A model generated the notes under the pieces. That model searched no databases, was not told the origin of the DNA, and saw only the letters and a list, made by a program, of their open reading frames with translations. DNA of 64,000 nt from Palsa-1150 sp964531095 (lineage in GTDB: Bacteria; Myxococcota_A; Polyangia; Polyangiales; Polyangiaceae): NCBI GenBank assembly GCA_964531095.1, contig CAZHED010000006.1, positions 1 to 64,000 of the forward strand. Direction: 5' to 3'. Below, one piece after another: positions 25,152 through 34,392 of this stretch. A program made the translations under genes and the position numbers. Position 1 is the stretch's first letter. The number at the start of each line of letters is the position of its first letter.

Positions 25152-27107
25152 TTAAATCCCGGCGATCGCCTTCCCGACGGGCTTGAGCGATACCTCGGGC
25201 AAGAGCTCCGCGAAGCTGACCACCCAGACTTCCGGCATCTCCGGCTCGACGAGCTTGCGCACGAATCGGCGGATATCGGGCTGCGTGAGAATGACCGCCG
25301 GCGGGCTCTCCGGCACCTCTGCGAAGGCGCGGCGGACTGCCCCGAGGAAGTCGCGGGCCGCTTGCGGGGGAAGAGTCAGAAAGGCTCCCGCCGCCGTCCG
25401 CGTGATCGCTCGGCGAACCGTATCCTCGAGAAGTGAGTCGAGCAGCATGACATTCAGCTGGCCGCGGCCTGCGGTGAGCCGGAATGTGATCGCGCGGCGC
25501 ATCTGGCTGCGGACGTACTCGGCCAGATTGAGGGGGTCTTTCTCGCTCACGGCAACGCTGGAGAGCGCCTCGAGGATGCCGCGCAAGTCGCGGACACTCA
25601 CGCGCTCCTCGACCAGGCGGCGCAGCAAGTCGGTCAGAAGCACCAAGGTCACCGGCTTGGGGACGACGCTTCGCACGGTCGCTGGGGCGAACTGCTCGAG
25701 CTCGTCGAGCAACCGCTGCACCTCCGCCAGTCCGAGAAAGTCCGCTGCGCGACTTCGCAACAGATCGAGAACGCCCTCGCGCACCGAACGCACGAGCGCC
25801 TCTCCCTCGGTCCCCTGGGGCAACGCGAGGACCTTGGCTGGCACCTCGTGGAGCGACAAGACGACCTGACGCTCGCCCAAATCGGCGCGGACTCGCACCC
25901 GTGGAGCCGGGAGGGGCACTCCGAGCTCTGCGAAAACCTGCTCCCTCAGATTGACCGCCATCGCGCGCAGCCCGCGCGGTTCGGCGTCCAACATCGGCTC
26001 GAGGTCGGCGCTCACTTCGAGGCTCCACGGAACGACCAGGGGTACGAAGGCGGGCTCACGAACGCCTGTCCGGGTTCTCTCTTTCGGGGTGGGCTCGGTC
26101 GCCGCGCGGTGCTCCTCCGCGCTTTTCGCGCGGGCGCGGGCCAGCCCCACGAGGAGGAGCGCGGTCCCGATTGCGAGAAACGGAAATGTCGGCAGGCCGG
26201 GCACGAGAGCGAGCATCGACACGAACACGCCCGCGACCTGGAGAGCCTTCGGCACGCCGAGAAGCTGCCTCGCGAGCTCGTCGCCGAGCGGCGTGTCCGC
26301 CTCTTCGCTCGCGACGCGCGTCACGAGCACACCCGCCGCCGTGGACAGCACGAGGGCCGGAATCTGCGTGACCAGCCCGTCGCCGATCGTGAGCAGGCCG
26401 TAGCGCTTCAGCGCAACGACGATCGGCATCCCCCGCATGACCATGCCGATCGCCAGCCCTCCCAGGAGGTTCACGATCACGATCACGATCGACGCGATGA
26501 CGTCTCCCTTGACGAACTTCATCGCGCCGTCCATCGCGCCGTAGAACTGGCTTTCGCGCTGTAGCAGGCGTCTCCTGCGACGCGCCTCGTTGCCATCGAT
26601 CGACCCGGAGCGAAGCTCGGCGTCGATGGCCATCTGCTTGCCGGGCATCGCGTCGAGCACGAACCGAGCGCCGACTTCGGCCACCCGCTCCGACCCTTTG
26701 GCGATGACCACGAACTGAATAATCGTCAGAACGAGGAAAACCACGCCGCCGACGACGTAGTTGCCGCGAACGACAAATGTTCCGAAAGCGCGGATCACCT
26801 CACCAGCGTTGGCCTGGAGCAAGATGAGCCGCGTCGACGCGACGTTGAGCGCGAGTCGAAAGAGCGTTGTCAGCAAGAGCAGCGTCGGAAACGTGGCGAT
26901 GCCGATCGCATCCGGGACGTAGAGAACGACGAGGAGGATGGCGACCGCCGCCGACAGGTTCGCCGAGATGAGGAGATCGAGCGTCCACGTCGGAAGGGGG
27001 ACGATCATGAGCCCGACGACGAGAATGACGACCGCCGCGAGCGCGATATCGGCGAAGGCAAAGGTGCCGCGCCGTGGGAGCGAGACGGGGAAAGTGCGCG
27101 GTGCCAT
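25152..27107 (-). CDS. Type III secretion/flagellar export gate protein (FHIPEP family, SctV/FlhA-like)
   Basis: A 651-residue FHIPEP-family protein, the large inner-membrane export gate of flagellar and virulence type III systems. Its N-terminal half has about eight transmembrane helices. The family signature spans VRGNYVVGGVVFLVLTIIQF, then GSERVAEVGARFVLDAMPGK. The cytoplasmic domain contains LAEYVRSQMRRAITF. It is slightly shorter than typical SctV/FlhA proteins (about 690). No other export gene (SctR, S, T, U, N or flagellar) is within the window, so it is a lone gene here. SctV versus FlhA cannot be decided from sequence reading alone. The start ATG at 27107 gives the expected N-terminus. 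Confidence 0.9.
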   Translation of the reverse strand: MAPRTFPVSLPRRGTFAFADIALAAVVILVVGLMIVPLPTWTLDLLISANLSAAVAILLVVLYVPDAIGIATFPTLLLLTTLFRLALNVASTRLILLQANAGEVIRAFGTFVVRGNYVVGGVVFLVLTIIQFVVIAKGSERVAEVGARFVLDAMPGKQMAIDAELRSGSIDGNEARRRRRLLQRESQFYGAMDGAMKFVKGDVIASIVIVIVNLLGGLAIGMVMRGMPIVVALKRYGLLTIGDGLVTQIPALVLSTAAGVLVTRVASEEADTPLGDELARQLLGVPKALQVAGVFVSMLALVPGLPTFPFLAIGTALLLVGLARARAKSAEEHRAATEPTPKERTRTGVREPAFVPLVVPWSLEVSADLEPMLDAEPRGLRAMAVNLREQVFAELGVPLPAPRVRVRADLGERQVVLSLHEVPAKVLALPQGTEGEALVRSVREGVLDLLRSRAADFLGLAEVQRLLDELEQFAPATVRSVVPKPVTLVLLTDLLRRLVEERVSVRDLRGILEALSSVAVSEKDPLNLAEYVRSQMRRAITFRLTAGRGQLNVMLLDSLLEDTVRRAITRTAAGAFLTLPPQAARDFLGAVRRAFAEVPESPPAVILTQPDIRRFVRKLVEPEMPEVWVVSFAELLPEVSLKPVGKAIAGI

Positions 27108-27214
27108 GCCTACCTCGGGACGAGGACGGGGAAGGGAAGGTACCGTGCTTTCGGAAAGAACTCTCGCTCGACGTCGTGGCCCCGCATCGGGCTATACTCG
27201 AACCTGCCCTCATC

Positions 27215-28042
27215 ATGACGTCGAGCGATGACTGCGAACCGATCGAAAAGGCGGCGCTCGATGCAGACGATGACGTCGCACCGGCACCTCTGCGCCGGAC
27301 CGGCCACGGCCTGACGGATCTCGGCCGCAAGCGCGCAACGAACGAGGACGCGTTCTTCGTCGACGATCAATTGGGGCTCTATGTCGTCGCCGACGGCATG
27401 GGCGGACACGCTGCCGGCGAAGTCGCGAGTCGAGAAGCGGTCGACACGCTCTACGGGATGGTCAAGCGTGGCGTCCGCGGGCTACGCGACCTGGTCGAGC
27501 CGTTGTCGGAGGCAGACTCGCGCGCCGCGTGCCGCCTGATGGAAGCCGCGGTGCAGGCGGCGACGTACTTCGTTTATTCGATCGCCGAGATCGACCGCGA
27601 CAAGAGCGGGATGGGGACCACCATAAGCGCGTTGCTGACCCTCGGTGATTACGCCATCACCGCTCAGGTCGGCGACAGCCGCATCTATCGCGTCGAAGGT
27701 GGCGCCATAGAGCAACTGACCGAGGACCACACGCTAATCGCCTGGCAACTCAAACAGGGGCTCATCACACCGCAGGAAGCCGCCCGTTCACCCCACCGAA
27801 ACGTCATCACGCGAGCCGTCGGCAACCGCGAGTACGTTCAGGTCGACACCCGCTGCATTCCGCTTGCAATCGGCCAGCGCTTCCTCCTTTGCAGCGACGG
27901 CCTTCACGGCTACCTGAAAGACGAGGACATCCCCTCCGTCATCGCAATGGGAGGGGCGACCGCCGTCCAGCGCCTCGTCGCGCTCGCCAACGAGCGCGGC
28001 GGCAAAGACAACATCACGGCGGTGCTGGTCGAGATTGATTAG
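27215..28042 (+). CDS. PP2C-type serine/threonine protein phosphatase
   Basis: A 275-residue metal-dependent protein phosphatase, cytoplasmic, that removes phosphate from Ser/Thr residues, typically opposing Hanks-type kinases. All PP2C motifs are seen in order: RKRATNEDAFF, VVADGMGGHAAGEVAS, GMGTTISALL, AQVGDSRIYRV, LCSDGLHGYL and GGKDNITAVLV, with the metal-binding aspartates. ATG 27215 is chosen; the frame is open upstream to 27074 but overlaps the divergent export gate gene. No kinase gene is nearby. The GH3 gene begins 16 bp downstream. Confidence 0.93.
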   Translation: MTSSDDCEPIEKAALDADDDVAPAPLRRTGHGLTDLGRKRATNEDAFFVDDQLGLYVVADGMGGHAAGEVASREAVDTLYGMVKRGVRGLRDLVEPLSEADSRAACRLMEAAVQAATYFVYSIAEIDRDKSGMGTTISALLTLGDYAITAQVGDSRIYRVEGGAIEQLTEDHTLIAWQLKQGLITPQEAARSPHRNVITRAVGNREYVQVDTRCIPLAIGQRFLLCSDGLHGYLKDEDIPSVIAMGGATAVQRLVALANERGGKDNITAVLVEID

Positions 28043-28057
28043 GGGACGTGGGCGGCG

Positions 28058-30313
28058 ATGCTCACCCGAACGGTCTTTCTCGTCGTCTTGTTCTGCTGCG
28101 CGCTCGGTGGCCTTGCAGCCGGCGCCTGCGGCAATCGGCCACCGGCCGGCCGCCCGGAGCGGGCCGCCGTTCGGTCCAGCGCCAACCGCATCGAGCCGGA
28201 TGCCGCGCCCGCCGCAGACGCCGCGGGGGCACCGCGGGCGTTCTCCAACCCCGATCTATCCCCGGAGACGCGCATCGACGATCTCCTGGCGGCGCTCACC
28301 CTCGACGAGAAAGTCGAGTGCCTGAGCTCCAGTCCCAAGGTGCCACGCCTCGGCCTGCGCCTCACGGGTCACGTGGAGGGCCTTCATGGGCTCGCGCTCG
28401 GCGGCCCCGGCGGCTGGGGGCGCGGCGAGCCGATTCCGACGACGACGTTTCCGCAGGCCGTCGGGTTGGCGGAGACCTGGGATCCCGACCTCGTGAGAGA
28501 AATCGCTCGCGTCGAAGGCACCGAGGCACGCTGGGCGTTTCACGCCCGCGAGCGAGGGGGCCTCATCGTTCGCGCTCCGAACGCCGACTTGGCGCGCGAT
28601 CCACGCTGGGGAAGAAGCGAGGAGAGTTACGGTGAGGATCCGTTTCTCGCGGGCGTGATGGCGACGGCGTTCGTCCGCGGCCTACAGGGCGACGACCCCA
28701 ACTACTGGCAAGCAGCGTCGCTGCTAAAGCACTTCGTCGCCAACACGAACGAGAACGGACGGGGTCACACGTCGTCCGACTTCGATGATCGACTGTTCCA
28801 CGAGTATTACGCGGCGGCCTTCCGCAGCGCGATCGTCGACGGCGGGGCGCGCGCGTACATGGCCGCGTACAACGCGCACAACGGCGTTCCGTGCACGACG
28901 CACCCGATGCTCGAGGAGATCACCGTTCGCCTCTGGGGTCAGGACGGCATCAAGTGCACCGATGGAGGGGCCCTCACGCAGCTACTGACCGAGCACAAAG
29001 CCTTCTCGGACCTCCCGCACGCTGCGGCGGCATCGATCAAGGCGGGCATCAGCCAGTTCCTCGACAAGTACCCCGAACCAGTGCGCCAGGCGCTCCGGCA
29101 GGGTCTGATCGAGGAGGCTGACATCGACCGGGTCCTGCGCCAAAACTTTCGGGTCATGCTGCGCCTTGGCCTGCTCGATCCGGCCGGGCAAGTCCCTTAC
29201 GCGAGGGTCGACCCGCACGACGAACCATGGCAGCGCGATGCGCACAAGTCGCTCGCGCGTCGCGCGACCCAGGAGTCGATCGTCTTGCTCAAGAACGAGG
29301 GTGGCCTCTTGCCGCTCGACGCGGGGAAGCTCGCGTCGGTCGCGGTCATCGGTCCGCGGGCCGGCGAAGTCCTCCTCGATTGGTACAGCGGCACGCCGCC
29401 GTACACCGTGGCCCCCGTCGAGGGCATCCGGCGCAAACTCGGAGCCGGCATCAAGCTCGCTTACGCGCGCGACGACCAGGGAGGGCTGGCTGCCAAAGCA
29501 GCCAAAGGCGCTGACGTGGCGATCGTCGTGGTCGGCAATCATCCGACCGGCGACGTCTCGAGCTGGGCCATGGTCGCGCTCCCGAGCTACGGACGAGAGG
29601 CGGTCGATCGGCAGGTCATCACGCTCGAAGACGAAGAGCTCGTTCGAAAGGTGTACGCGGCGAACGCGCGCACCGTGGTCGTGCTGCTCGCGAGCTTTCC
29701 GTACGCCGTGGGGTGGACCTTCGAGCACGTGCCGGCAATCGTCCACGCGGCCCATGGCAGCCAGGAGCTCGGCACCGCACTCGCCGACGTGCTGTTCGGC
29801 ACCCGCGCTCCCGGCGGGAGGCTGGTGGTCACTTGGCCGCGCTCGGCGGACCAACTCCCGCCCATGATGGACTACGACATTCGGCACGGGCGGACATACC
29901 AATACTTCGCGGGCAAACCACTCTTTGCGTTCGGATACGGCCTCTCCTACACGACCTTCGCCTATTCCGGCCTGACCACCAGCACCGACTCGATCGCCAA
30001 GGACGGGTCCGTCATCGTTGGCTTCTCCGTGAAGAACACGGGTGATCGCGACGGCGAAGAGGTCGCCCAGCTGTATGTGAGGCGACTCGGCTCGAAGGTC
30101 GCCCGCCCGCTCCAGGAGCTCAAGGGCTTTCGGAGGGTCGCCGTCCCAGTAGGGGCGACGGAACGCGTCGAGCTCACTTTGCGTGCGGCGGATCTCGGCT
30201 ACTGGGACGTGGAGCGAAAGGCCTTCGTCGGCGAGCCCGGCCCCATCGAAATTCGAGTCGGGAGCTCCTCCGCCGACATCCGACTGACCAAGGCGCTGGC
30301 GGTGGCGAACTAG
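28058..30313 (+). CDS. Glycoside hydrolase family 3 protein (beta-glucosidase/xylosidase-like lipoprotein)
   Basis: A 751-residue exported hydrolase. A signal peptide ends in lipobox LAAGAC (Cys24), followed by a disordered Ala/Pro/Arg linker to about residue 65. The GH3 TIM-barrel shows EGLHGLALGG, PNADLARDPRWGRSEESYGE and LLKHFVANTNENGRG. The nucleophile is probably Asp302 in CTDGGALTQ. The (alpha/beta)6 sandwich (SIVLLKNEGGLLPL, HGSQELGTALADVLFGTRAPGG in parts) and a C-terminal fibronectin-III-like domain (GEEVAQLYVRR) follow. The likely role is periplasmic or surface hydrolysis of beta-linked oligosaccharides; substrate undetermined. It may be co-transcribed with the phosphatase gene. Confidence 0.92.
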   Translation: MLTRTVFLVVLFCCALGGLAAGACGNRPPAGRPERAAVRSSANRIEPDAAPAADAAGAPRAFSNPDLSPETRIDDLLAALTLDEKVECLSSSPKVPRLGLRLTGHVEGLHGLALGGPGGWGRGEPIPTTTFPQAVGLAETWDPDLVREIARVEGTEARWAFHARERGGLIVRAPNADLARDPRWGRSEESYGEDPFLAGVMATAFVRGLQGDDPNYWQAASLLKHFVANTNENGRGHTSSDFDDRLFHEYYAAAFRSAIVDGGARAYMAAYNAHNGVPCTTHPMLEEITVRLWGQDGIKCTDGGALTQLLTEHKAFSDLPHAAAASIKAGISQFLDKYPEPVRQALRQGLIEEADIDRVLRQNFRVMLRLGLLDPAGQVPYARVDPHDEPWQRDAHKSLARRATQESIVLLKNEGGLLPLDAGKLASVAVIGPRAGEVLLDWYSGTPPYTVAPVEGIRRKLGAGIKLAYARDDQGGLAAKAAKGADVAIVVVGNHPTGDVSSWAMVALPSYGREAVDRQVITLEDEELVRKVYAANARTVVVLLASFPYAVGWTFEHVPAIVHAAHGSQELGTALADVLFGTRAPGGRLVVTWPRSADQLPPMMDYDIRHGRTYQYFAGKPLFAFGYGLSYTTFAYSGLTTSTDSIAKDGSVIVGFSVKNTGDRDGEEVAQLYVRRLGSKVARPLQELKGFRRVAVPVGATERVELTLRAADLGYWDVERKAFVGEPGPIEIRVGSSSADIRLTKALAVAN

Positions 30314-30538
30314 GGGTCCGTCCGGCCACCTTGCGCGAACCGCCATGGCATACGGGCTCCGACGTCGGACATGGCTCAAAGTTGACCCTCGCGTCCACGG
30401 GCTGGTATCGACCAATGGGTATGCGACCGCAGGTCCGTGTTCGTCAGGACGCACGACTTCGCGGCGCTCGCACGCGGAGCACCGGGAAAACAGCGGTGTG
30501 CGGCGTTGGCCCGAAGGTTGATAGCGTTTAGAGGCACG

Positions 30539-31579
30539 ATGAAGAAACGACGCATCGGAGTGCTGATGGGCGGATGGAGTGCAGAGCGGGAGGTCTCGCT
30601 GCGCACGGGCGAGGGCGTCGCGTCGGCGCTCGAGGGTCGTGGCTACGACGTGGCGAGAGTCGTTTGGAGAGCGGACGGCCCGTCGCTCGACGAGCTGCTG
30701 CGTGCGGCTCGAATCGACGTAGCCTTCATCGCGCTGCACGGACGCGGCGGGGAAGACGGCTGCGTCCAGGGCATGCTCGAGCTGATGAGGATTCCCTATA
30801 CGGGCAGCGGTGTTCTCGCGAGCGCGCTCGCGATGGACAAGCTGAAGGCCAAGGAGATGCTTCGCCTCCACAACGTGCCCACGCCGCCGTATTACGTCGC
30901 CCAACAGACCGATCTGGCCGACCTCGCCTCGGTCCACGGAAGCTTCGGCTTTCCAGCCATAGTCAAGCCCAGAGGGGAAGGTTCATCGGTCGGGCTCGCG
31001 AAGGCGACGAACATGGCGTCCCTCGCGGCGGCGATACGCGGGGCGCTCGTTTACGACGACCACGTGCTCGTCGAGCGTTTCGTGCGAGCGACGGAGGTGC
31101 ATGTCGGCATCCTGGCCGGCCGGGTTCTCGGCGCGATCGAGGTCGTCCCCAAGGAGGGGCTCTACGACCATCGGGCGAAGTATTCTGCTGGGCTGACCGA
31201 CTATGTCTGCCCGCCACGCCTGACGCCTACCCGGCTGCGCGGCGTGATGAACCTCGGCCTTGGCGCCGCGCGCGCTCTCTCGTGCACGGGAGCCTGCCGC
31301 GTCGACTGCCTCGTGACCGAGGGGGAGAACGAGTACGTCCTCGAAGTGAACACTCTGCCGGGAATGACTCCGACGTCCCTCTTGCCAAAGATCGCCGCCG
31401 CGGCGGGAATCGACTACGCGTCACTCTGCGAGGCGATTCTCGAGGGGGCGCGGTTGAACGTATCGCCCGGCGCCGGGTGGGCCGCCGCCGACGGGCAACG
31501 TCGCTCGCCGCCTCGGCCGCAGCTCGTTTTCGACGAAGACGACGAAGCCAAGCGTACGGCGCGGCGAGCCGCCGGCTGA
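30539..31579 (+). CDS. ddl: D-alanine--D-alanine ligase
   Basis: A 346-residue ATP-grasp ligase that makes D-Ala-D-Ala for peptidoglycan. It starts MKKRRIGVLMGGWSAEREVSL and has IALHGRGGEDGCVQGMLELM, PYTGSGVLASALAMDK, KPRGEGSSVGL and EVNTLPGMTPTSLLPK, the classic Ddl motifs. The first glycine-rich and the metal-binding NT residues are intact. The C-terminus carries an extra 40 or so residues, Pro/Arg-rich then acidic (DEDDEAKR), beyond the usual end. ATG 30539 is chosen by family N-terminus. It stands apart from any mur cluster here. Confidence 0.94.
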   Translation: MKKRRIGVLMGGWSAEREVSLRTGEGVASALEGRGYDVARVVWRADGPSLDELLRAARIDVAFIALHGRGGEDGCVQGMLELMRIPYTGSGVLASALAMDKLKAKEMLRLHNVPTPPYYVAQQTDLADLASVHGSFGFPAIVKPRGEGSSVGLAKATNMASLAAAIRGALVYDDHVLVERFVRATEVHVGILAGRVLGAIEVVPKEGLYDHRAKYSAGLTDYVCPPRLTPTRLRGVMNLGLGAARALSCTGACRVDCLVTEGENEYVLEVNTLPGMTPTSLLPKIAAAAGIDYASLCEAILEGARLNVSPGAGWAAADGQRRSPPRPQLVFDEDDEAKRTARRAAG

Positions 31580-31602
31580 ATCGGCCTGCCGGGGCATCGA
31601 TT

Positions 31603-31809
31603 CTAGTCGAGCAGAAGGCGCTTGATAAGGTCCACGAATCGCGCCTCTTCCTCGTCGTCCCGCGCGCCTCCCCGCGTGTCGAGCGCCCGCAGCTCGACTT
31701 CTGCCGCGGCGAACTCCTCGTACGAGAGCATGGGCGCGCTGAGCTCCTTCGCGAAGTAGCCGAATCGCTCGCGGTAATCGAGAAAGCGGCGGTGTGCCTG
31801 CGGATCCAT
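31603..31809 (-). CDS. Small charged protein of unknown function
   Basis: A 68-residue open frame with an even, charged, helix-prone composition (FLDYRERFGYFAKELSAP, EEEARFVDLIKRLLLD) and no Cys. It occupies the space between the ends of ddl and the start of the ABC cluster, convergent with ddl and divergent from the ABC genes, which makes a shadow frame unlikely. I do not recognise a family. The function is unknown. Confidence 0.55.
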   Translation of the reverse strand: MDPQAHRRFLDYRERFGYFAKELSAPMLSYEEFAAAEVELRALDTRGGARDDEEEARFVDLIKRLLLD

Positions 31810-31870
31810 GCGTGCCCGTGGCTTAGCCTGCCCCTGTCGCAGGCACCACTGCTACGGTGCCTGGTGAGCG

Positions 31871-33349
31871 ATGGCCGCGCTCTTGACGCTCGATGGCATC
31901 GACAAGCGCTTCGGGGCCGTGCAAGCGGTCGCCGGGGTTTCGTTGGCGTTCGAGAGGGGCCGGCTTCACGCCGTCGTCGGCGAGAACGGCGCAGGCAAGA
32001 CCACTCTGCTCAAGATCGCCGCCGGTATCGTCCTTCCCGATCGTGGCGGAGTGACGATCGACGGCGTCCGCCTGCGTCCGCACACGGCCCGGGAGGCCAT
32101 TCGTCGAGGCGTCGCCCTGGTACAGCAACACTTTGCGCTCGTCGGCGCTCTCACGGCGCTCGAGAACGTGATGCTCGGTCGTGAGCCGGTTCGAAGGCTC
32201 GGGATGCTCGATCTCGACGCCGCACGGGCGCGTGTGGAAACGCATCGGCATCGGATTGGCGGAACGTTTTCGTGGGATGTGCCCGTCGAGCGCTTGGGTG
32301 TAGGCGATCGGCAGCGCGTGGCGATCGTCCGAGCGCTGGCGCAGGACGCGTCAGCCTTGATCCTCGACGAGCCTACGGCGGTCCTCACCCCTGGAGAGGT
32401 CGCCGAGCTCTATGGGATCTTGCGGCGGCTCGCAGGCGGAGGCAAAGCGGTAGTCGTCGTGACACACAGGCTCGACGAAGTCAGCGATCATGCCGACGTC
32501 GTCAGCGTCATGCGGCGGGGCAAGCTCGTTTCGACCAACCAGGTCCGCCGGGGGGATGCGCAGGCGCTGCAACGCGCGGCGTACGACGTGATGGGACACG
32601 AGCCGCTCCCCCCGATTCAACGGATGGCTCGCTCCACCGGTGCGGTACGCCTCGACGTTCGCGCGCTGCAACTTGCTCCGGCGCTGCGAGGCGTAACATT
32701 CCAGGTGCACGCGGGAGAAATCGTCGGGATCGCCGGGGTGGATGGCAACGGGCAGCGCGAGCTCGTGCGAGTCCTCTCGGGCCTCCAGGGTCCCGATGGG
32801 GGCGAGGTGCGATCCGACGCGGTCTCGACGGTGCACGAAGACCGGCAGACCGAAGGGCTCGTTCTCGACGCGACAGTGGGCGATAACCTCGTGCTCGGCG
32901 AGCTCGGGAGCTTCAGCCACTTCGGGGTCGTCGACTCTAAGGCGCTCGAACGCGAGGCGAGAAGGCGCATCGACGCCTCCGGCGTCACTCCGGCGAATCT
33001 CGATGCGCCCGTTCGCTCCCTGTCGGGTGGCAACCAGCAACGGATCGTGGTCGCTCGAGCCATGGGCCGTGGGTCACCCCTGCTCGTTCTCTCCCATCCG
33101 ACGCGCGGCGTAGACTTCGGCGCCGCGTGTGCCATTCATCGCGACATCCTGCGCGCCGCGGAGCGTGGGACCGCCGTGCTCCTGGTGAGCGCCGACCTCG
33201 CTGAGCTTCGTGCCCTCTGCGGTCGGATCCTCGTGATGGCCCGAGGACAAATTGCAACGGAGCTGCCTCCGAGCGCGTCGGACGCTCGCTTCGGCGAGGC
33301 TATGCTTGGGGCGGACGAGGCGCGTTCGGACGCAGAGGCATCGGCGTGA
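31871..33349 (+). CDS. ABC transporter ATP-binding protein, two-domain (nucleoside/BMP type)
   Basis: A 492-residue ATPase with two ABC domains, as in the YufO-type nucleoside and sugar importers. Domain 1 has Walker A GENGAGKTT, a signature VERLGVGDRQRVAIVRAL and Walker B LILDEPTAVLT. Domain 2 has a degenerate Walker A (GVDGNGQREL), signature SLSGGNQQR, and a Walker B with LLVLSHPTRGVD, where the usual catalytic Glu is absent, as is common for the second domain in this subfamily. It overlaps the first permease by 4 nt (GTGA). No substrate-binding lipoprotein gene is adjacent. Confidence 0.93.
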   Translation: MAALLTLDGIDKRFGAVQAVAGVSLAFERGRLHAVVGENGAGKTTLLKIAAGIVLPDRGGVTIDGVRLRPHTAREAIRRGVALVQQHFALVGALTALENVMLGREPVRRLGMLDLDAARARVETHRHRIGGTFSWDVPVERLGVGDRQRVAIVRALAQDASALILDEPTAVLTPGEVAELYGILRRLAGGGKAVVVVTHRLDEVSDHADVVSVMRRGKLVSTNQVRRGDAQALQRAAYDVMGHEPLPPIQRMARSTGAVRLDVRALQLAPALRGVTFQVHAGEIVGIAGVDGNGQRELVRVLSGLQGPDGGEVRSDAVSTVHEDRQTEGLVLDATVGDNLVLGELGSFSHFGVVDSKALEREARRRIDASGVTPANLDAPVRSLSGGNQQRIVVARAMGRGSPLLVLSHPTRGVDFGAACAIHRDILRAAERGTAVLLVSADLAELRALCGRILVMARGQIATELPPSASDARFGEAMLGADEARSDAEASA

Positions 33350-34392
33350 GCCAGCGTGTACGGGCCGGAGCCGTCGTGGTGATCGCAGGGTTGTCGACCT
33401 GCTGGCTGGCCTTTTCGCTCCTCGTCTGGGCGTTCGGAGAATCGCCGCACGCAGTCGCGCGGAGCCTCTTGGAGGGAACCTGGGGAATGCCGTACGGCAT
33501 CGGGCAGGTGCTCTACAAGGCCACGCCCCTCCTGCTGACCGGGGTGGCGGTCGATCTGGCGCTGCGCGCGGGCCTTTTCAACGTGGGGGCGGAAGGGCAG
33601 CTCGCGATTGCGGGGCTCGCGGTGGCGACTGTAGGCGCGCATCTGCCCCCCGCGACTCCGTCGGCGTTCGCTCTCCCGGCGGTCTTTGCCGTTGCCGCCG
33701 CCGCTGGCGCGACATGGGCTTGGCTGCCGGCCGCCTTGCGCGCGCGCTTCGGCGCGCACGAGGTCATCTCGACGATCATGATGAACCGCATCGCCGACGC
33801 GGCCATTGGCCTCGCCCTTGCCCGGGGTCTCGCGCTCCCCGGGACCACGCGCACGCCAGATATTCTCAGTGCCGCGCGCCTCCCGCGGCTCGAAGCGCTC
33901 GGCATCGCGGCGCTGCATGGGAGCGCGGTCAGTCTGGCCTTGCCCGCCTCGCTCGTTGTGACGGCGATCGCGTCGGTATGGCTCGCCAAGACGCGGGTCG
34001 GGCGCGAGGTCGTCCTCGTCGGCCTCTCTCCGGCGGCTTGCGCAGCCGAGGGCATTCCGGTCGCGCGGCGACTCGGCGCGGCGCTCGTTCTGTCGGGGGC
34101 GATCGCGGGGCTCGCCTCCATCGGCCCGGTGATCGGATACAAGGGCTATTACGAGAGCGGGCTGGGCTCCGGAGCCGGCTTCGGGGGCATTGCCGTCGCG
34201 CTGCTCGGTCGCGGCAGCCCTATCGGCATGCCGCTAGCTGCGATGGTGCTGGGGACGCTCGATCAGGGAGGCCTCGTGGTCAACGGTCGCGTTCCGATGG
34301 AGATCATGACGATCCTTCAGGGCGTCATCATCGTGGCCGTTGCGCTCGCCGACGCGAGAACGCGACACGCGGTGGCAAGGGCGGGCGCGTGA
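33346..34392 (+). CDS. ABC transporter permease (nucleoside/BMP type), first
   Basis: A 348-residue inner-membrane permease of the BPD_transp_2 family. It begins with GTG overlapping the ATPase stop by 4 nt. Around ten hydrophobic segments are seen, with family motifs GLFNVGAEGQLAIAGLAV, FGAHEVISTIMMNRIA and GIAVALLGRGSPIGMPLAA. It is expected to pair with the second permease as the membrane channel of an importer for nucleosides or similar compounds. Tight overlaps on both sides indicate translational coupling. Confidence 0.92.
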   Translation: MSQRVRAGAVVVIAGLSTCWLAFSLLVWAFGESPHAVARSLLEGTWGMPYGIGQVLYKATPLLLTGVAVDLALRAGLFNVGAEGQLAIAGLAVATVGAHLPPATPSAFALPAVFAVAAAAGATWAWLPAALRARFGAHEVISTIMMNRIADAAIGLALARGLALPGTTRTPDILSAARLPRLEALGIAALHGSAVSLALPASLVVTAIASVWLAKTRVGREVVLVGLSPAACAAEGIPVARRLGAALVLSGAIAGLASIGPVIGYKGYYESGLGSGAGFGGIAVALLGRGSPIGMPLAAMVLGTLDQGGLVVNGRVPMEIMTILQGVIIVAVALADARTRHAVARAGA

